From: Fibrobacter sp.
Lineage (GTDB): Bacteria > Fibrobacterota > Fibrobacteria > Fibrobacterales > Fibrobacteraceae
Direction: 5' to 3'
Assembly: GCF_017551775.1 (NCBI RefSeq)
Contig: NZ_JAFZKX010000012.1
Coordinates: 1 to 64,000 of the forward strand
Length of the DNA stretch: 64,000 nucleotides
The position numbers and the translations under genes are program-made. The notes under the pieces are model-generated. The model did not search any database. It was not told the origin of the DNA and was given only the letters and a program-made list of their open reading frames with translations. Below, piece after piece: positions 42,498 to 51,639 of this stretch. Position 1 is the first letter of the stretch, and each line of letters opens with the position of its first letter.

Positions 42498-42604
42498 AAG
42501 TAATTATTAGTTACTAGTTAATAGTTCCAAGTTTCTAGAATTTCTAATGTCAAGAAGTTTTTCATAACAGCATCACTAGTAACTCAGAACTCGGAACTAT
42601 GAAC

Positions 42605-43492
42605 TCAGAACGCGCAAGCCTCGGCGAGACGTTCCAGCGCGTCGATGCAATCGTTCGCGAAGTTCGCCGGAGTATTGTTGCGCTGCCAGGCAAAATTGAG
42701 CCCGCTAGAACTGTTGAGCACGTGGAACTTGCGCTTGCCACCGCCATTCGCGATTGCAGTAAGCACAGTCTTCGCATCACCGCCCTGACCGCCGGGAACG
42801 CCCGGAATGGACACGCCCGGAATGAGGAACGGAATTTCGTGCTTCTTGGCCACCGTGTAAGCGGTAATCTGCTCGAGTTCTTCGGGGTGCGTCGCACCGA
42901 CGACAGCGCCCAGGTAACCGAGGGAGCCGTCCCATTCCATAATCTTGTCGGCGACGGAATAGAAGGCCTGCGCATTGTCACGCGGGTCGTCGCTACGGAC
43001 AACGTTCATGTCCTGGAAATCATGGGCGCCCTTGTTGCTCGTGCGGAGCAGCACATATGCACCGTTCTCGGAATTCTCGCGGATGAACGGACCCACGGAA
43101 TCGGAACCCATCCAGGGCGAAACCGTGACCGCATCGGCCTTGTAAACGTCATAGGCGGCAGTCGCGTAGGCGGCGCTAGACTTGCCGATATCGCCACGCT
43201 TCGCGTCGAGAACCACCGGAATGCCGGCGCTCCTGTAAGCGGCGATGAGTTCCTGCAGCACGAGCATCGCCTGCACGCTCACGCATTCGTAGTAAGCGCT
43301 GTTCGGCTTCACCACGGCGGGCTGCACGTTACGGCGCAGGGCGCATTCCAGAATGTCGAGGTAGAAGCGCTTGATCTTCTCTTCGGCACTGCCTTCGAGA
43401 GGAATCAGCTTGAGCACCGGGTCCATGCCCAGGCAAACCGGGTTCCCGCAAGCGGCGATGCGCTGTTCAAGACGTTCGTGGAAGTTCGCCAT
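42605..43492 (-). CDS. pyrF: Orotidine 5'-phosphate decarboxylase
   Basis: This 295-residue protein is of the type 2 (mycobacterial-like) OMP decarboxylase group, which is longer than the E. coli type. The active-site motif VVLDAKRGDIGKSS is present, with GMDPVLKLIP near the start and LIPGVSIPGVPGGQGGD towards the end. It makes UMP from OMP in pyrimidine synthesis. Its ATG overlaps the stop of the methyltransferase gene by one base (TAATG); it is the last gene of a four-gene operon. Confidence 0.93.
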   Translation of the reverse strand: MANFHERLEQRIAACGNPVCLGMDPVLKLIPLEGSAEEKIKRFYLDILECALRRNVQPAVVKPNSAYYECVSVQAMLVLQELIAAYRSAGIPVVLDAKRGDIGKSSAAYATAAYDVYKADAVTVSPWMGSDSVGPFIRENSENGAYVLLRTSNKGAHDFQDMNVVRSDDPRDNAQAFYSVADKIMEWDGSLGYLGAVVGATHPEELEQITAYTVAKKHEIPFLIPGVSIPGVPGGQGGDAKTVLTAIANGGGKRKFHVLNSSSGLNFAWQRNNTPANFANDCIDALERLAEACAF

Positions 43493-44745
43493 TACTTGAG
43501 TTCCTCCTGGATCTGGGCGGCCTCGTAACTGAGGATGCCATGAGCCACGGAAACATTGAGGGATTCGAGCTCGCTGCTCATCGGGATCTTCACGGTCTCG
43601 TCAGCAAGTTCGATGAAGTACGGGTTCGTGCCCGCGCCCTCGTTACCCACGAGGAAGGCCATCTTGCGGAGCTTGTGCTTCGGGATGTCGCGGAGGCTCT
43701 GCTTCGCATGCAAATCCGTAGCGATGATGGTGTAGCCCTTGCTGCGCAGGAAGTTGATGTGGTCGACCATGTCGATGTCGAATTCGAAAGGCACGCGGAG
43801 GAACGTTCCCGAAGAACCGCGCACGACCTTCGGGTTGAACGGGCTCACCGTACCGCGGCCGAGCACCATACCGTCGGAACCGAAACCGAGGCTCGTGCGG
43901 AAGAGCGTACCGAGGTTACCCGGATCCTGCACGGCGTCGACAAGCGTAATCACGCTGCGGCTCGATTCGTACACCGGCTTCTTGTTCGCGATGCGGCAGT
44001 GCGCGATGATTCCCTGCGTAGTGACCGTAGAAGAAAGCTGCTTCATCTGGTCGGCAGTGAGCATATGGATGGTGACGTCCGCCTCGTTGATTTTTTCGAT
44101 AAGCGGTTCGTTCTCGAAACCTTCCACCATGTAGACGGCGATAACGATTTCGCGGTGGCGGGACACGAGTTCGTCCACCACATGCACGCCTTCACCGAGG
44201 AAGCGGCCTTCGCGTTCGCGGCCCTTTTCCGTCGTGATGGCGAGAAGCTTCTTGAACCAAGGCGGATTGGCGACGGTGTCTTCGGACTTTTCAATCTGAG
44301 CGGCGCGTGCCTCGAGCGTTGCCTCGTCGATATTCTCGTCGACGCGTTCAGCCTTCTGCTCGGGGCGCTGGCGGTAAACCGGAGTGTTTTCGGAAGCGCC
44401 GTCAAAAGAACGGAACGGACGGTCACCGCGCTTGCCAAAACGATCCCCGAAGCGGCCACTTTCGCGACGGCCAAACGGACGGTCGCCAAAGCGACGCGGG
44501 CGTCGTTCGCGGTCGAAACGGCCTTCGGAATCCTCGTTGCGAGAACCATCTTCGCGCAGTCCACGCGGACGGCCCGAACGGAAACCGCTGTGTTCGCCAT
44601 CGCGGCGTCCGCCAAAGGCGGGACGGTCGCCGAACTTTCTGGATTCGCCGTCGTCCTTGCGCGGGCGGCGTTCGTCTTTCTTTTCACTCACACCGAACTT
44701 GCGGGTAAGAGTGGTTTTCACTGTGCGCTTGTTTTCTTCGCTCAT
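43492..44745 (-). CDS. SpoU/TrmH-type RNA methyltransferase with Arg-rich N-terminal tail
   Basis: This 417-residue protein has a first 130 residues that are disordered and full of Arg, Gly and Asp (RRPRRFGDRPFGRRES, RFGDRFGKRGDRPFR), like RGG RNA-binding tails. Then comes an SpoU substrate-binding domain (about 165-245) and the knotted SAM domain: VQDPGNLGTLFRTSLGFG, AFLVGNEGAG, IPMSSELESLNVSVAHGILSYE. It should 2'-O-methylate rRNA or tRNA; the target nucleotide is not predictable here. The start overlaps the dxs stop as ATGA. Confidence 0.88.
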   Translation of the reverse strand: MSEENKRTVKTTLTRKFGVSEKKDERRPRKDDGESRKFGDRPAFGGRRDGEHSGFRSGRPRGLREDGSRNEDSEGRFDRERRPRRFGDRPFGRRESGRFGDRFGKRGDRPFRSFDGASENTPVYRQRPEQKAERVDENIDEATLEARAAQIEKSEDTVANPPWFKKLLAITTEKGREREGRFLGEGVHVVDELVSRHREIVIAVYMVEGFENEPLIEKINEADVTIHMLTADQMKQLSSTVTTQGIIAHCRIANKKPVYESSRSVITLVDAVQDPGNLGTLFRTSLGFGSDGMVLGRGTVSPFNPKVVRGSSGTFLRVPFEFDIDMVDHINFLRSKGYTIIATDLHAKQSLRDIPKHKLRKMAFLVGNEGAGTNPYFIELADETVKIPMSSELESLNVSVAHGILSYEAAQIQEELK

Positions 44746-46613
44746 AGTATTTCCATCAATTGTTTGGCGACAGACTCGCCGTCTATTTTCAAGAGTTTGT
44801 ACAGATTCTGGATTTCACCCTGTTCCACGAAATGGTCGGGCAGGCCAAACCGGAAGAACTTCTTTCCCGTAATCCCCAAATCAGCCATGAGCTCCATGAC
44901 CGCAGAGCCGTAGCCGCCTATGCGGGTATTGTCTTCGAGCGTCACGATAACGTCGTGGCTCGAGAGAAGCCCGCGGTAGCATTCATCGTCGAGAGGCTTG
45001 ACAAAACGAGCATCCACCAGCGTGGGGCTGTATCCGTTCGCCTTCAATATGGCGGCGGTCTTCTTCAGTTCGTTTGTCATGAAGCCCACACCGAGCAGCA
45101 AAATGCCCTTGCCCTGCTCGATTACCTTCGGGAGCTTCGCATCGAACGGAGCGTCGCCTGCGGGAGCGAGCGATTCGGCGAGTGCCGTACCGCGCGGGTA
45201 ACGGATAGCGACAGGCCCTTCCATATCGATGGAGGCCGTAATCATGTCCCTGAGTTCGTTCTCGTTGCTCGGCGCCATGATGGTCATGCCGGGAATCGTC
45301 TGCAAGAACGAAAGGTCGAACGCGCCGTGGTGCGTGGGACCGTCGGCACCGACAAGTCCCGCTCGGTCGAGCACGAAGACCACGTGCAGGCTCTGCAGCG
45401 CGACATCGTGCATAATCTGGTCGTAGGCGCGCTGCATGAAGCTAGAATAGATGGCGACCACCGGAACCACGCCGTCGCAGGCAAGGCCCGCGGCAAACGT
45501 CACCGCATGTTCTTCCGCGATGCCCACGTCTATCACGCGGTCGGGCAGTTCTTTCGCGACTATATCGAGACCGCAGCCCGTGGGCATGGCGGCCGTAATG
45601 CCCATGATGCGCTTGTCCTTCTTCGCAAGTTCGAGCAAAGTATTGCCGAAGACGCTCGTGAGGGAGGGGTTCGGCTTGCCCGGGGCAAGCGGGAGCCCGC
45701 TTTCGGGGTCGAAGGGACCGCATCCGTGGAACTTGGTCGGGTTCTTCTCGGCGGCATAGAGACCGCGGCCCTTCTCGGTCAGCACGTGCACGATGCACGG
45801 ACCGGGCTGCGACTTCACGCGCTCGAGAATCATGATAAGTTCATTTATGTCGTGGCCGTCAATGGGGCCAAAGTAACGCACGCCCAGGTCTTCGAAGAAG
45901 GCGCCGGGTTTCAGGGCGTTCTTCGCGGCAGATTCCACCTGCAGGAACAGGTCGCGGAATCGGCTGCCCAAGATACCGGGAACGCGCTTCATCAGGCGGT
46001 CCAGGTCAGAACGCATCTTGTTGTAAACCGGGTCCGAAATCACGCGGTTCAGGTACTTGCTGAACCCGCCCACGTTGGGCGCGATGCTCATCCTGTTATC
46101 GTTCAGGATGATGGTCATGTTCTGCTTCGAGAGGCCGGCGTTGTTGAGAGCCTCGAAGGCCATACCGCCAGTCATGGAACCGTCACCGATGACGGCCACC
46201 ACGTTGTTCTTGCGTTCGAAATGGTTGCGAGCCACGGCAAAGCCGAGCGCCGCAGAAATGGAGGTCGTCGCATGGCCAGCGCCAAAGCAGTCGTATTCGC
46301 TCTCGTTCCTCTTGAGGAATCCCGAAATACCGCCCTGCTGGCGCAGCGTGCCGAACCGGTCGTAACGTCCGGTCAAAAGCTTGTGGACATAAGCCTGGTG
46401 CCCCACGTCCCAAACGATCTTGTCGTCGGGCGCGTTGAACACATAGTGGAGCGCGAGCGTGAGTTCTACGACACCGAGGCTAGACGCCAAGTGCCCGCCG
46501 TGCTTGGAAACCTGGCCAATGATTGTCTCGCGTACCTGCGAGGCAAGCCGGTTCAGTTCCGGGACGGAACAATGCTTGATGTCCTTTGGAGACTTTACGT
46601 CTTTTAAATCCAT
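44742..46613 (-). CDS. dxs: 1-deoxy-D-xylulose-5-phosphate synthase
   Basis: This 623-residue protein has the normal family length. Thiamine-diphosphate motif: VIGDGSMTGGMAFEALNNAG with NDNRMSIAPNVG. Other signatures are WDVGHQAYVHKLLTGR, GFLKRNESEYDCFGAGH, FGPIDGHDI and the transketolase-type DRAGLVGADGPTHHG. It makes DXP from pyruvate and glyceraldehyde-3-phosphate, the first step of the MEP isoprenoid pathway. Its start overlaps the prenyl-synthase stop by one base (TAATG). Confidence 0.97.
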   Translation of the reverse strand: MDLKDVKSPKDIKHCSVPELNRLASQVRETIIGQVSKHGGHLASSLGVVELTLALHYVFNAPDDKIVWDVGHQAYVHKLLTGRYDRFGTLRQQGGISGFLKRNESEYDCFGAGHATTSISAALGFAVARNHFERKNNVVAVIGDGSMTGGMAFEALNNAGLSKQNMTIILNDNRMSIAPNVGGFSKYLNRVISDPVYNKMRSDLDRLMKRVPGILGSRFRDLFLQVESAAKNALKPGAFFEDLGVRYFGPIDGHDINELIMILERVKSQPGPCIVHVLTEKGRGLYAAEKNPTKFHGCGPFDPESGLPLAPGKPNPSLTSVFGNTLLELAKKDKRIMGITAAMPTGCGLDIVAKELPDRVIDVGIAEEHAVTFAAGLACDGVVPVVAIYSSFMQRAYDQIMHDVALQSLHVVFVLDRAGLVGADGPTHHGAFDLSFLQTIPGMTIMAPSNENELRDMITASIDMEGPVAIRYPRGTALAESLAPAGDAPFDAKLPKVIEQGKGILLLGVGFMTNELKKTAAILKANGYSPTLVDARFVKPLDDECYRGLLSSHDVIVTLEDNTRIGGYGSAVMELMADLGITGKKFFRFGLPDHFVEQGEIQNLYKLLKIDGESVAKQLMEIL

Positions 46614-47500
46614 TACTTAACCCGGGTAATGATAAATGCGGCGATAGCGCGCAGGATGGACGTATCGCAAGCAAGGCCGTCGAGAGCCTTCAGGGATTCG
46701 TCATAGAGTTCCTTCGCCTTCACGCGTGAATTTTCAAGTCCGACGATGGACGGGTAGGTCGCCTTGCCCTTCTCGAGATCGGAACCGGCATCCTTGCCGA
46801 GTTCTTCGGTCGTGGAGACGATATCCAGGATATCGTCGACAATCTGGAACGCAAGCCCGATGGAGCGCCCGTAATTGCGGATGGCCGCGATGGACTTCTC
46901 GTCGGCGCCAGCAAGCATCGCACCCACCTGGAGCGAAGCCTCTATGAGGGCCGCCGTCTTGTGGTAATGGATGTAGTCGACAATCTCGAGGTCGACAGTC
47001 TTGCCTTCGCACTCAATGTCGGTCATCTCGCCGCCAATCATGCCGTACGTACCCAGCAGGTGGGCAAGAACCTCGATGGCACGGGCATCGCCCGCACGGC
47101 CCATCAGTTCAAAGGCCTGCACGCAGAGCGCATCGCCCGCCATCACGGCAGTCGCTTCGCCGAACTTCTTGTGGCTCGTGAGCTTGCCCCTGCGGTAATC
47201 GTCGTTGTCGACGCAAGGAAGGTCGTCGTGAATAAGGCTGAACGTGTGGAGCATCTCGAGGGCGCTGGTCGCAAGCCAGATTTTATCGCCCTTGCCGCCG
47301 AACATATCGAACGTGGCCTTCGCAAGGCCGGGGCGCAGGCGCTTACCGCCAGCAAACATGGAATAACGCATGGCCTCGTGCAAGCGGCACGGACGGTCGC
47401 TTACCGGAGGAAGATGTTCATCAAATTTCGCTTCAGCTTCTTTCGCGATGCGCGCAAGATAATCCTGGGCAATCGCCGATTCTTTTTCAAGACTTTCCAT
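46613..47500 (-). CDS. ispA: Farnesyl/geranyl diphosphate synthase
   Basis: This protein has 295 residues from the ATG at 47500. It has the first Asp-rich motif HDDLPCVDND (DDxxxxD type of bacterial FPP synthases), GGKRLRPGL, and the second Asp-rich motif FQIVDDILDI. It extends isoprenoid chains from IPP and DMAPP, upstream of dxs in the same operon. A TATCTTTG box six bases before the ATG suggests a leaderless message. Confidence 0.93.
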   Translation of the reverse strand: MESLEKESAIAQDYLARIAKEAEAKFDEHLPPVSDRPCRLHEAMRYSMFAGGKRLRPGLAKATFDMFGGKGDKIWLATSALEMLHTFSLIHDDLPCVDNDDYRRGKLTSHKKFGEATAVMAGDALCVQAFELMGRAGDARAIEVLAHLLGTYGMIGGEMTDIECEGKTVDLEIVDYIHYHKTAALIEASLQVGAMLAGADEKSIAAIRNYGRSIGLAFQIVDDILDIVSTTEELGKDAGSDLEKGKATYPSIVGLENSRVKAKELYDESLKALDGLACDTSILRAIAAFIITRVK

Positions 47501-47506
47501 ATAGAC

Positions 47507-47514
47507 CAAAGATA
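47507..47514 (-). promoter_or_regulatory. TATCTTTG -7 box for the ispA-dxs operon
   Basis: A perfect TAnnTTTG match on the minus strand ends six bases before the ispA ATG. No Shine-Dalgarno is seen between them. Confidence 0.55.
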
Positions 47515-47619
47515 CTTAAATTCGCGTTTACAAACAATAGTGGCGGCGGCCAAATATCAATAAAATCACCAATTTTTGCACACCATGGGCGGTTTAAGCA
47601 AGGCTAAGTCAAGAGCGCC

Positions 47620-48558
47620 TTACTCATCCACCAAGACCTCTATTTTCTTGGTCTCACGATCCTGCACGCATATCCCGTCGCCGCACGGGAACAGGAGCCC
47701 CAGAACCGGATGGCGTTCATGCTTGTCATGCACCTCATACGGCAACGTAAACTCCACAAAATTATTTCCGGTCCATCTAGCGCATTTGACGACCCACCTG
47801 TACGAATCCGTATCATCCGTATTATTGAAGTAGTCATAGTCGTAGTGGTAACCGCAGCCAACGTCCCGCACCGATGCGTTTACCCAAAATGAAAGGGACG
47901 TACCCCAATGTCTATTCCATGACGAATCGAAAACAACCGTATATGGAGTCTCTTGGCCTATATAATACGACAGAAAGCGTGAACTGGCCCCGAATTTATC
48001 GGGAAACACGGTACAATCGTCAACAAAGCCTTCAGGATTCATTTTTGCGTTAGGCTCAAAAAGAGTCCACTGGCACTTATCATCCAATAGCCAGAGGGTA
48101 TCAATAAAATCTCGCTCGCCAAAATCGTCAGAACAGCCAACCACTAGCTTACTTTGGTCTAAAACACTAATGTCTTCAACTTTCTTCCCTCCCAGGGGAC
48201 ACGACCAAATGGCCTTATTCTTTTTAAGGACGATTATGGAATCACGAGTGCTATTTTTTTTCGCCCCCAGCAATCCCTTTCTTTGAAGGAGTTTTACGCC
48301 TTTCAGATAATCCCTTTCCTGAAACAAGCAGTCTTGTTTGTATTCAAGGATAGACACTCCAGGGTCAAAAGCAGCAGGGCCTATCACATCCGATTCCTTA
48401 CCGGTCTCTTTCTTGACATAGATTTTTCCGTCTATTTTTTCGACGGAAATGACACTCATCCGCTTTTTCTCCAGACACCTAAGGACCTTCACGATAGAAG
48501 GGTCCATCGCAAAGGACATCTGAAAAAGGACAAGGACGAGAAAAATCTTCCTAAACAT
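47620..48558 (-). CDS. Secreted protein of unknown function
   Basis: This 312-residue protein has a Sec signal (MFRKIFLVLVLFQMSFA). The mature part shows beta-rich stretches (KIYVKKETGKESDVIG, SLSFWVNASV, CGYHYDYDYF) and five or more Cys residues, as in exported Fibrobacter proteins. No family is recognised. It is a single gene with its own terminator-bounded neighbourhood; TATATTTT lies eight bases before the ATG as a possible promoter box. Confidence 0.7.
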   Translation of the reverse strand: MFRKIFLVLVLFQMSFAMDPSIVKVLRCLEKKRMSVISVEKIDGKIYVKKETGKESDVIGPAAFDPGVSILEYKQDCLFQERDYLKGVKLLQRKGLLGAKKNSTRDSIIVLKKNKAIWSCPLGGKKVEDISVLDQSKLVVGCSDDFGERDFIDTLWLLDDKCQWTLFEPNAKMNPEGFVDDCTVFPDKFGASSRFLSYYIGQETPYTVVFDSSWNRHWGTSLSFWVNASVRDVGCGYHYDYDYFNNTDDTDSYRWVVKCARWTGNNFVEFTLPYEVHDKHERHPVLGLLFPCGDGICVQDRETKKIEVLVDE

Positions 48559-48621
48559 AGCGTACTAAAATATATACAAATTAAAAATCCGGCACAATAG
48601 TGAAGGGCTTAGAATGGTTAT

Positions 48622-48651
48622 AAAAAAAGATCCCCGGATAAACCGGGGATG
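48622..48651 (-). terminator. Terminator of the cassette G lipoprotein gene
   Basis: ATCCCCGG-TTTAT-CCGGGGAT is followed by a run of seven T residues on the minus strand. Confidence 0.85.
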
Positions 48652-48679
48652 ACAAATGCGTTGGCAATGACTGCGGGGA

Positions 48680-50332
48680 TTAGAACAGCGCGCCGTAAAG
48701 GGTCACGTCATCGATGTAGAACTCGGAGCCGCCTTCCACGAATATGTGGAACTGCTTGACGCCGCCCTTCACCGTATTCCATGTGGTAAAGCACGTTTCT
48801 TCATTCGCGCTGCCCACACAGAGTTCGGCGGGGTTCACACTGATGCGCTTCCACTTGGACGAGAGATAAATCCAATCGGTAGCGGCCTTCAGGTTCACAG
48901 TCGGCGACACCCAGTTTTCGAGCGAGAGCCTAATGGCCCCATCGCCCTTCGCATAGAACACCACGGAATCGATGGCGGAGAAATTCATGTAATGCTCGAA
49001 CGAAGTTCCGACAAGCGCCCAGGCGTAATCGTCCTTGGCGAGCTTGTACTTGCCGTGGAACACCTTCGACTTGCGCGCAGAATCGTTTTCGAGGCCGGCC
49101 CTAATGCTGGCCGTCTTGAATTCAGTTCCCTTCTTGAGGCTGTCCGTATTCAGGTACCAGTCCGCAGCATCGTATTCGAAATCCTCGAGAACCATCACGG
49201 GGCTCAAGAACTGCGTACTCTTGGGTTCAACGGCGGTCTTCCATTCCGCATAGAGTTCGTTGCTGTCGTCCGTCAAGAAGTATATGGGGAGCGTATCGCC
49301 CGCAGGCACGTTCGGAAGCACGTAGGAACCCCACTCGTTCGTCTTTACAAGCACGTCGAGCCCGTAGATTCCCACCCACGCATATTCAGACGAAGAGCGG
49401 AGCGTTACTTTACTCGAAATAGTCGCCGTGGCAGAAAGGTTGATGGTATCCAGTTCGGACAGTTCCTTGGCGCTGAACACCTTCGAGAACGCCGCTCCAT
49501 CCGAAATGACCGTCAAGCGGTAATTGCCCCTCGTGGGCCAATCCATAGTAAATTCACCATGTTCGTCGGTGCGAATATCGGAATCAACCATCTTGTTCTG
49601 AACAACATAATTTTCAACCATCGAGGTCGAAGAACGGAGCGCGACCGTCGCATAGGCAGCAGGCGTACCATCTTTCTGGAGGACAACGATTTTCCCGTCT
49701 TCCGGAGTGCGATAATCCTTCAGTACGGATTCCAGGGGTTTCACGTACAAAGTCTCTTCGCCCAGATTCTTCTTGTACTTTTCGTCGATAAAGTAGAGCT
49801 GCAGAGAATCGTTCGCAGGTACTGCCGGAAGGGCAAACCAGCCATTCGAATCCGTCTTCACGAGCACGTCGGTACCGAGCACGCCCACCCAGACAGAAGA
49901 CGAGCCCTCGGGCACATCCACGATACCAGCCACAAGGCCTGTCGACACAAGCCTCACCGTATCAGGAGCATCCGCCTTGCCCGGTTCGGCAAAGTCAGCA
50001 CGCGTAACGACCTTCGTATACGCAACGCCGTCGTGAACCACCGTGAGGCGGTACTTGCCATCGCCCGGAATCTTCACATCAAAGAGGCCGTCCGCATCGG
50101 CATAGGCGTCGGCCACGATGATGGCGTTCTCTTCGACAGCCTTCTCCGCCCTGTAGTCCACCTTGCGGACCGCGACGGATGCAAAAGAAGCAGCCCTGCC
50201 GTCAACAAGCGCGATGCCGTTCGTGGTCTCGCTTCCGGGGCCTTTAACAAAATCAGGGGGGTACTCGCCGAGCGACGACGAGCACGACAACCCCAATAGG
50301 GCGACCGATCCTAGAAGAAGCAACTTTTTCAT
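48680..50332 (-). CDS. Cassette G lipoprotein with carboxypeptidase-like repeats and CBM-like C-terminus
   Basis: This 550-residue lipoprotein has lipobox LSCS (Cys17). Two similar halves (about 40-205 and 215-370) each contain a carboxypeptidase-regulatory-like beta unit (DADGLFDVKIPGDGKYRLTV; DEHGEFTMDWPTRGNYRLTV) and a WVG.(L/Y)G.DVLVKT unit. The last 170 residues (VLEDFEYDAADWYLNTDS, AIDSVVFYAKGDG, QFHIFVEGGSEFYIDDV) look like a CBM11/CIA30-type jelly roll. Carbohydrate binding at the surface is inferred. The start overlaps the regulator's TGA as ATGA. Confidence 0.8.
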   Translation of the reverse strand: MKKLLLLGSVALLGLSCSSSLGEYPPDFVKGPGSETTNGIALVDGRAASFASVAVRKVDYRAEKAVEENAIIVADAYADADGLFDVKIPGDGKYRLTVVHDGVAYTKVVTRADFAEPGKADAPDTVRLVSTGLVAGIVDVPEGSSSVWVGVLGTDVLVKTDSNGWFALPAVPANDSLQLYFIDEKYKKNLGEETLYVKPLESVLKDYRTPEDGKIVVLQKDGTPAAYATVALRSSTSMVENYVVQNKMVDSDIRTDEHGEFTMDWPTRGNYRLTVISDGAAFSKVFSAKELSELDTINLSATATISSKVTLRSSSEYAWVGIYGLDVLVKTNEWGSYVLPNVPAGDTLPIYFLTDDSNELYAEWKTAVEPKSTQFLSPVMVLEDFEYDAADWYLNTDSLKKGTEFKTASIRAGLENDSARKSKVFHGKYKLAKDDYAWALVGTSFEHYMNFSAIDSVVFYAKGDGAIRLSLENWVSPTVNLKAATDWIYLSSKWKRISVNPAELCVGSANEETCFTTWNTVKGGVKQFHIFVEGGSEFYIDDVTLYGALF

Positions 50333-51165
50333 TTTTCCTTCTCCTGTAGTTTCTTCGCAAACCCAATTGGGAACAACTGAATGTTCAACTGGAACACGGT
50401 GTCGTCGCCGTCGCCTTCCTGCGACATGCGCAAAAGCTCGCTCCTGAATTCCTTGATCTTTTCACGAATGAGCGCGATATCGTCCATGTTGAACGTCATC
50501 GTCACAGTACTGATATCTCTCTGCGGAGGATTGTGGCGTTCCAGCGATTCCCCAGCGAGGCGGATGGTCTCCTTCTGGAATGTACGCACGGCCTCGGAGC
50601 GCCAGTTGCCACCAGTGCTCACGAAGGTGTCGTTCACCTTCCAGTATCCATCCCTATCCCTCGAGATCATGTTTAAATCATACAAAAGTTTGACGGCACT
50701 TTTTGCCTCGTCCACCGAAATTGGGGGCGTACAGCTCTCCGCAAGCCCCTCGTAGTCGTCCTTGAACTTGCAAATGCCGATAATCGAGCGGATGGAGTTG
50801 CAGTACCAGTGGCGGTAAAACTCCAGTTCCTTCTTCGCAAGGCGCTTGAGTGGTATACCTTTGAGCACCTGCATCTTCTCGTAATGGTTCAACGCCTCGG
50901 CGTCGGTCTTCGCGCGCCCGAAGCAAACCAGTTCCGTCCAGTAAGCCGTTTCCTTCTCGTCGAGTTCGAAGAATTCCGCCATGGGCTTCACGAGCGAGAG
51001 CGTGAGGTGGATCTTGCCCTGCGACACGCGCAAAAGGTTTCCCGGGTCTGCGCCGAGCTTCATAGCCATGTAACGCCAGGATATAACAGTCTTGCGCTGT
51101 TTGAAGTCGTCAAAAGCGTCTCTAATCCATTCGCGGTAGTCTGTATATTCAAAGATCGGCTTCAC
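50329..51165 (-). CDS. TIGR02147 family HTH-like protein (cassette G, divergent)
   Basis: This protein has 278 residues from a GTG at 51165 with GAGG eight bases upstream. It is the most divergent member: HTH-like segment ISWRYMAMKLGADPGNLLRV, then SQGKIHLTLSLVKPMAEFFEL. It keeps the YTDYREWIRDAF opening and the FQLNIQLFPIGF ending. Unlike the other six it has a Shine-Dalgarno, no TAnnTTTG box near the start, and no clear inverted repeat upstream. It is still coupled to a lipoprotein gene. Confidence 0.82.
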   Translation of the reverse strand: MKPIFEYTDYREWIRDAFDDFKQRKTVISWRYMAMKLGADPGNLLRVSQGKIHLTLSLVKPMAEFFELDEKETAYWTELVCFGRAKTDAEALNHYEKMQVLKGIPLKRLAKKELEFYRHWYCNSIRSIIGICKFKDDYEGLAESCTPPISVDEAKSAVKLLYDLNMISRDRDGYWKVNDTFVSTGGNWRSEAVRTFQKETIRLAGESLERHNPPQRDISTVTMTFNMDDIALIREKIKEFRSELLRMSQEGDGDDTVFQLNIQLFPIGFAKKLQEKEK

Positions 51166-51267
51166 AGATAAATCCTCGCGTTTTCAACCCGTAGGAACGC
51201 CCGCAAAGTCTTGTGGGCTAACAGATTAAAAATACAACTCCGCAACCCCAAAAGGAACCTATTTCGG

Positions 51268-51636
51268 CTAGTCTCCGTTGTGAAATTTTACAACGACATT
51301 TTCGCCTGCGGCACAAACCGCCGTCCAGTGGCATTCTGCAGCGTCCTTGAACGCCACATTGCCGCAAATCCCTTTAAATTCAAGGTTTTCGCCTTTCACA
51401 TCATACAAGACAAGGTAATCGAGCAGCTCCATCTTGGAGGCGAGGATGCGCTTGTCCTGCATGAGAGCCGAAGTGATTGAAATCACGCAGCGGTCCTTGT
51501 CCGGATGCGATTCCGCCTGTCCGGACTGGGCAGACCAGTTCAGCTGGATCGGCTTGAAATCCACCTCCGGCTCCTCGTGCTGCGCACAGGACGCAAGCAG
51601 GAACGCGGCGATAAAGGATAAGGCAAGGCGCTTCAT
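51268..51636 (-). CDS. Small lipoprotein
   Basis: This 122-residue protein has lipobox LASC (CAQHEEPE). The mature 105 residues have four Cys (DRCVISITSA, GICGNVAF, ECHWTAVCAAGENVVVKF) and look like a small beta domain. The family is unknown. It starts three bases after the diguanylate cyclase stop codon and is probably co-transcribed with it. Confidence 0.7.
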   Translation of the reverse strand: MKRLALSFIAAFLLASCAQHEEPEVDFKPIQLNWSAQSGQAESHPDKDRCVISITSALMQDKRILASKMELLDYLVLYDVKGENLEFKGICGNVAFKDAAECHWTAVCAAGENVVVKFHNGD

Positions 51637-51639
51637 GGC

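Noticed and set aside
42498-42604. Small gene between pyrF and the 41616-42497 gene
   Set aside because: The spacer holds TTACTAG-like words and no open frame with a start signal; it is best left as untranslated.
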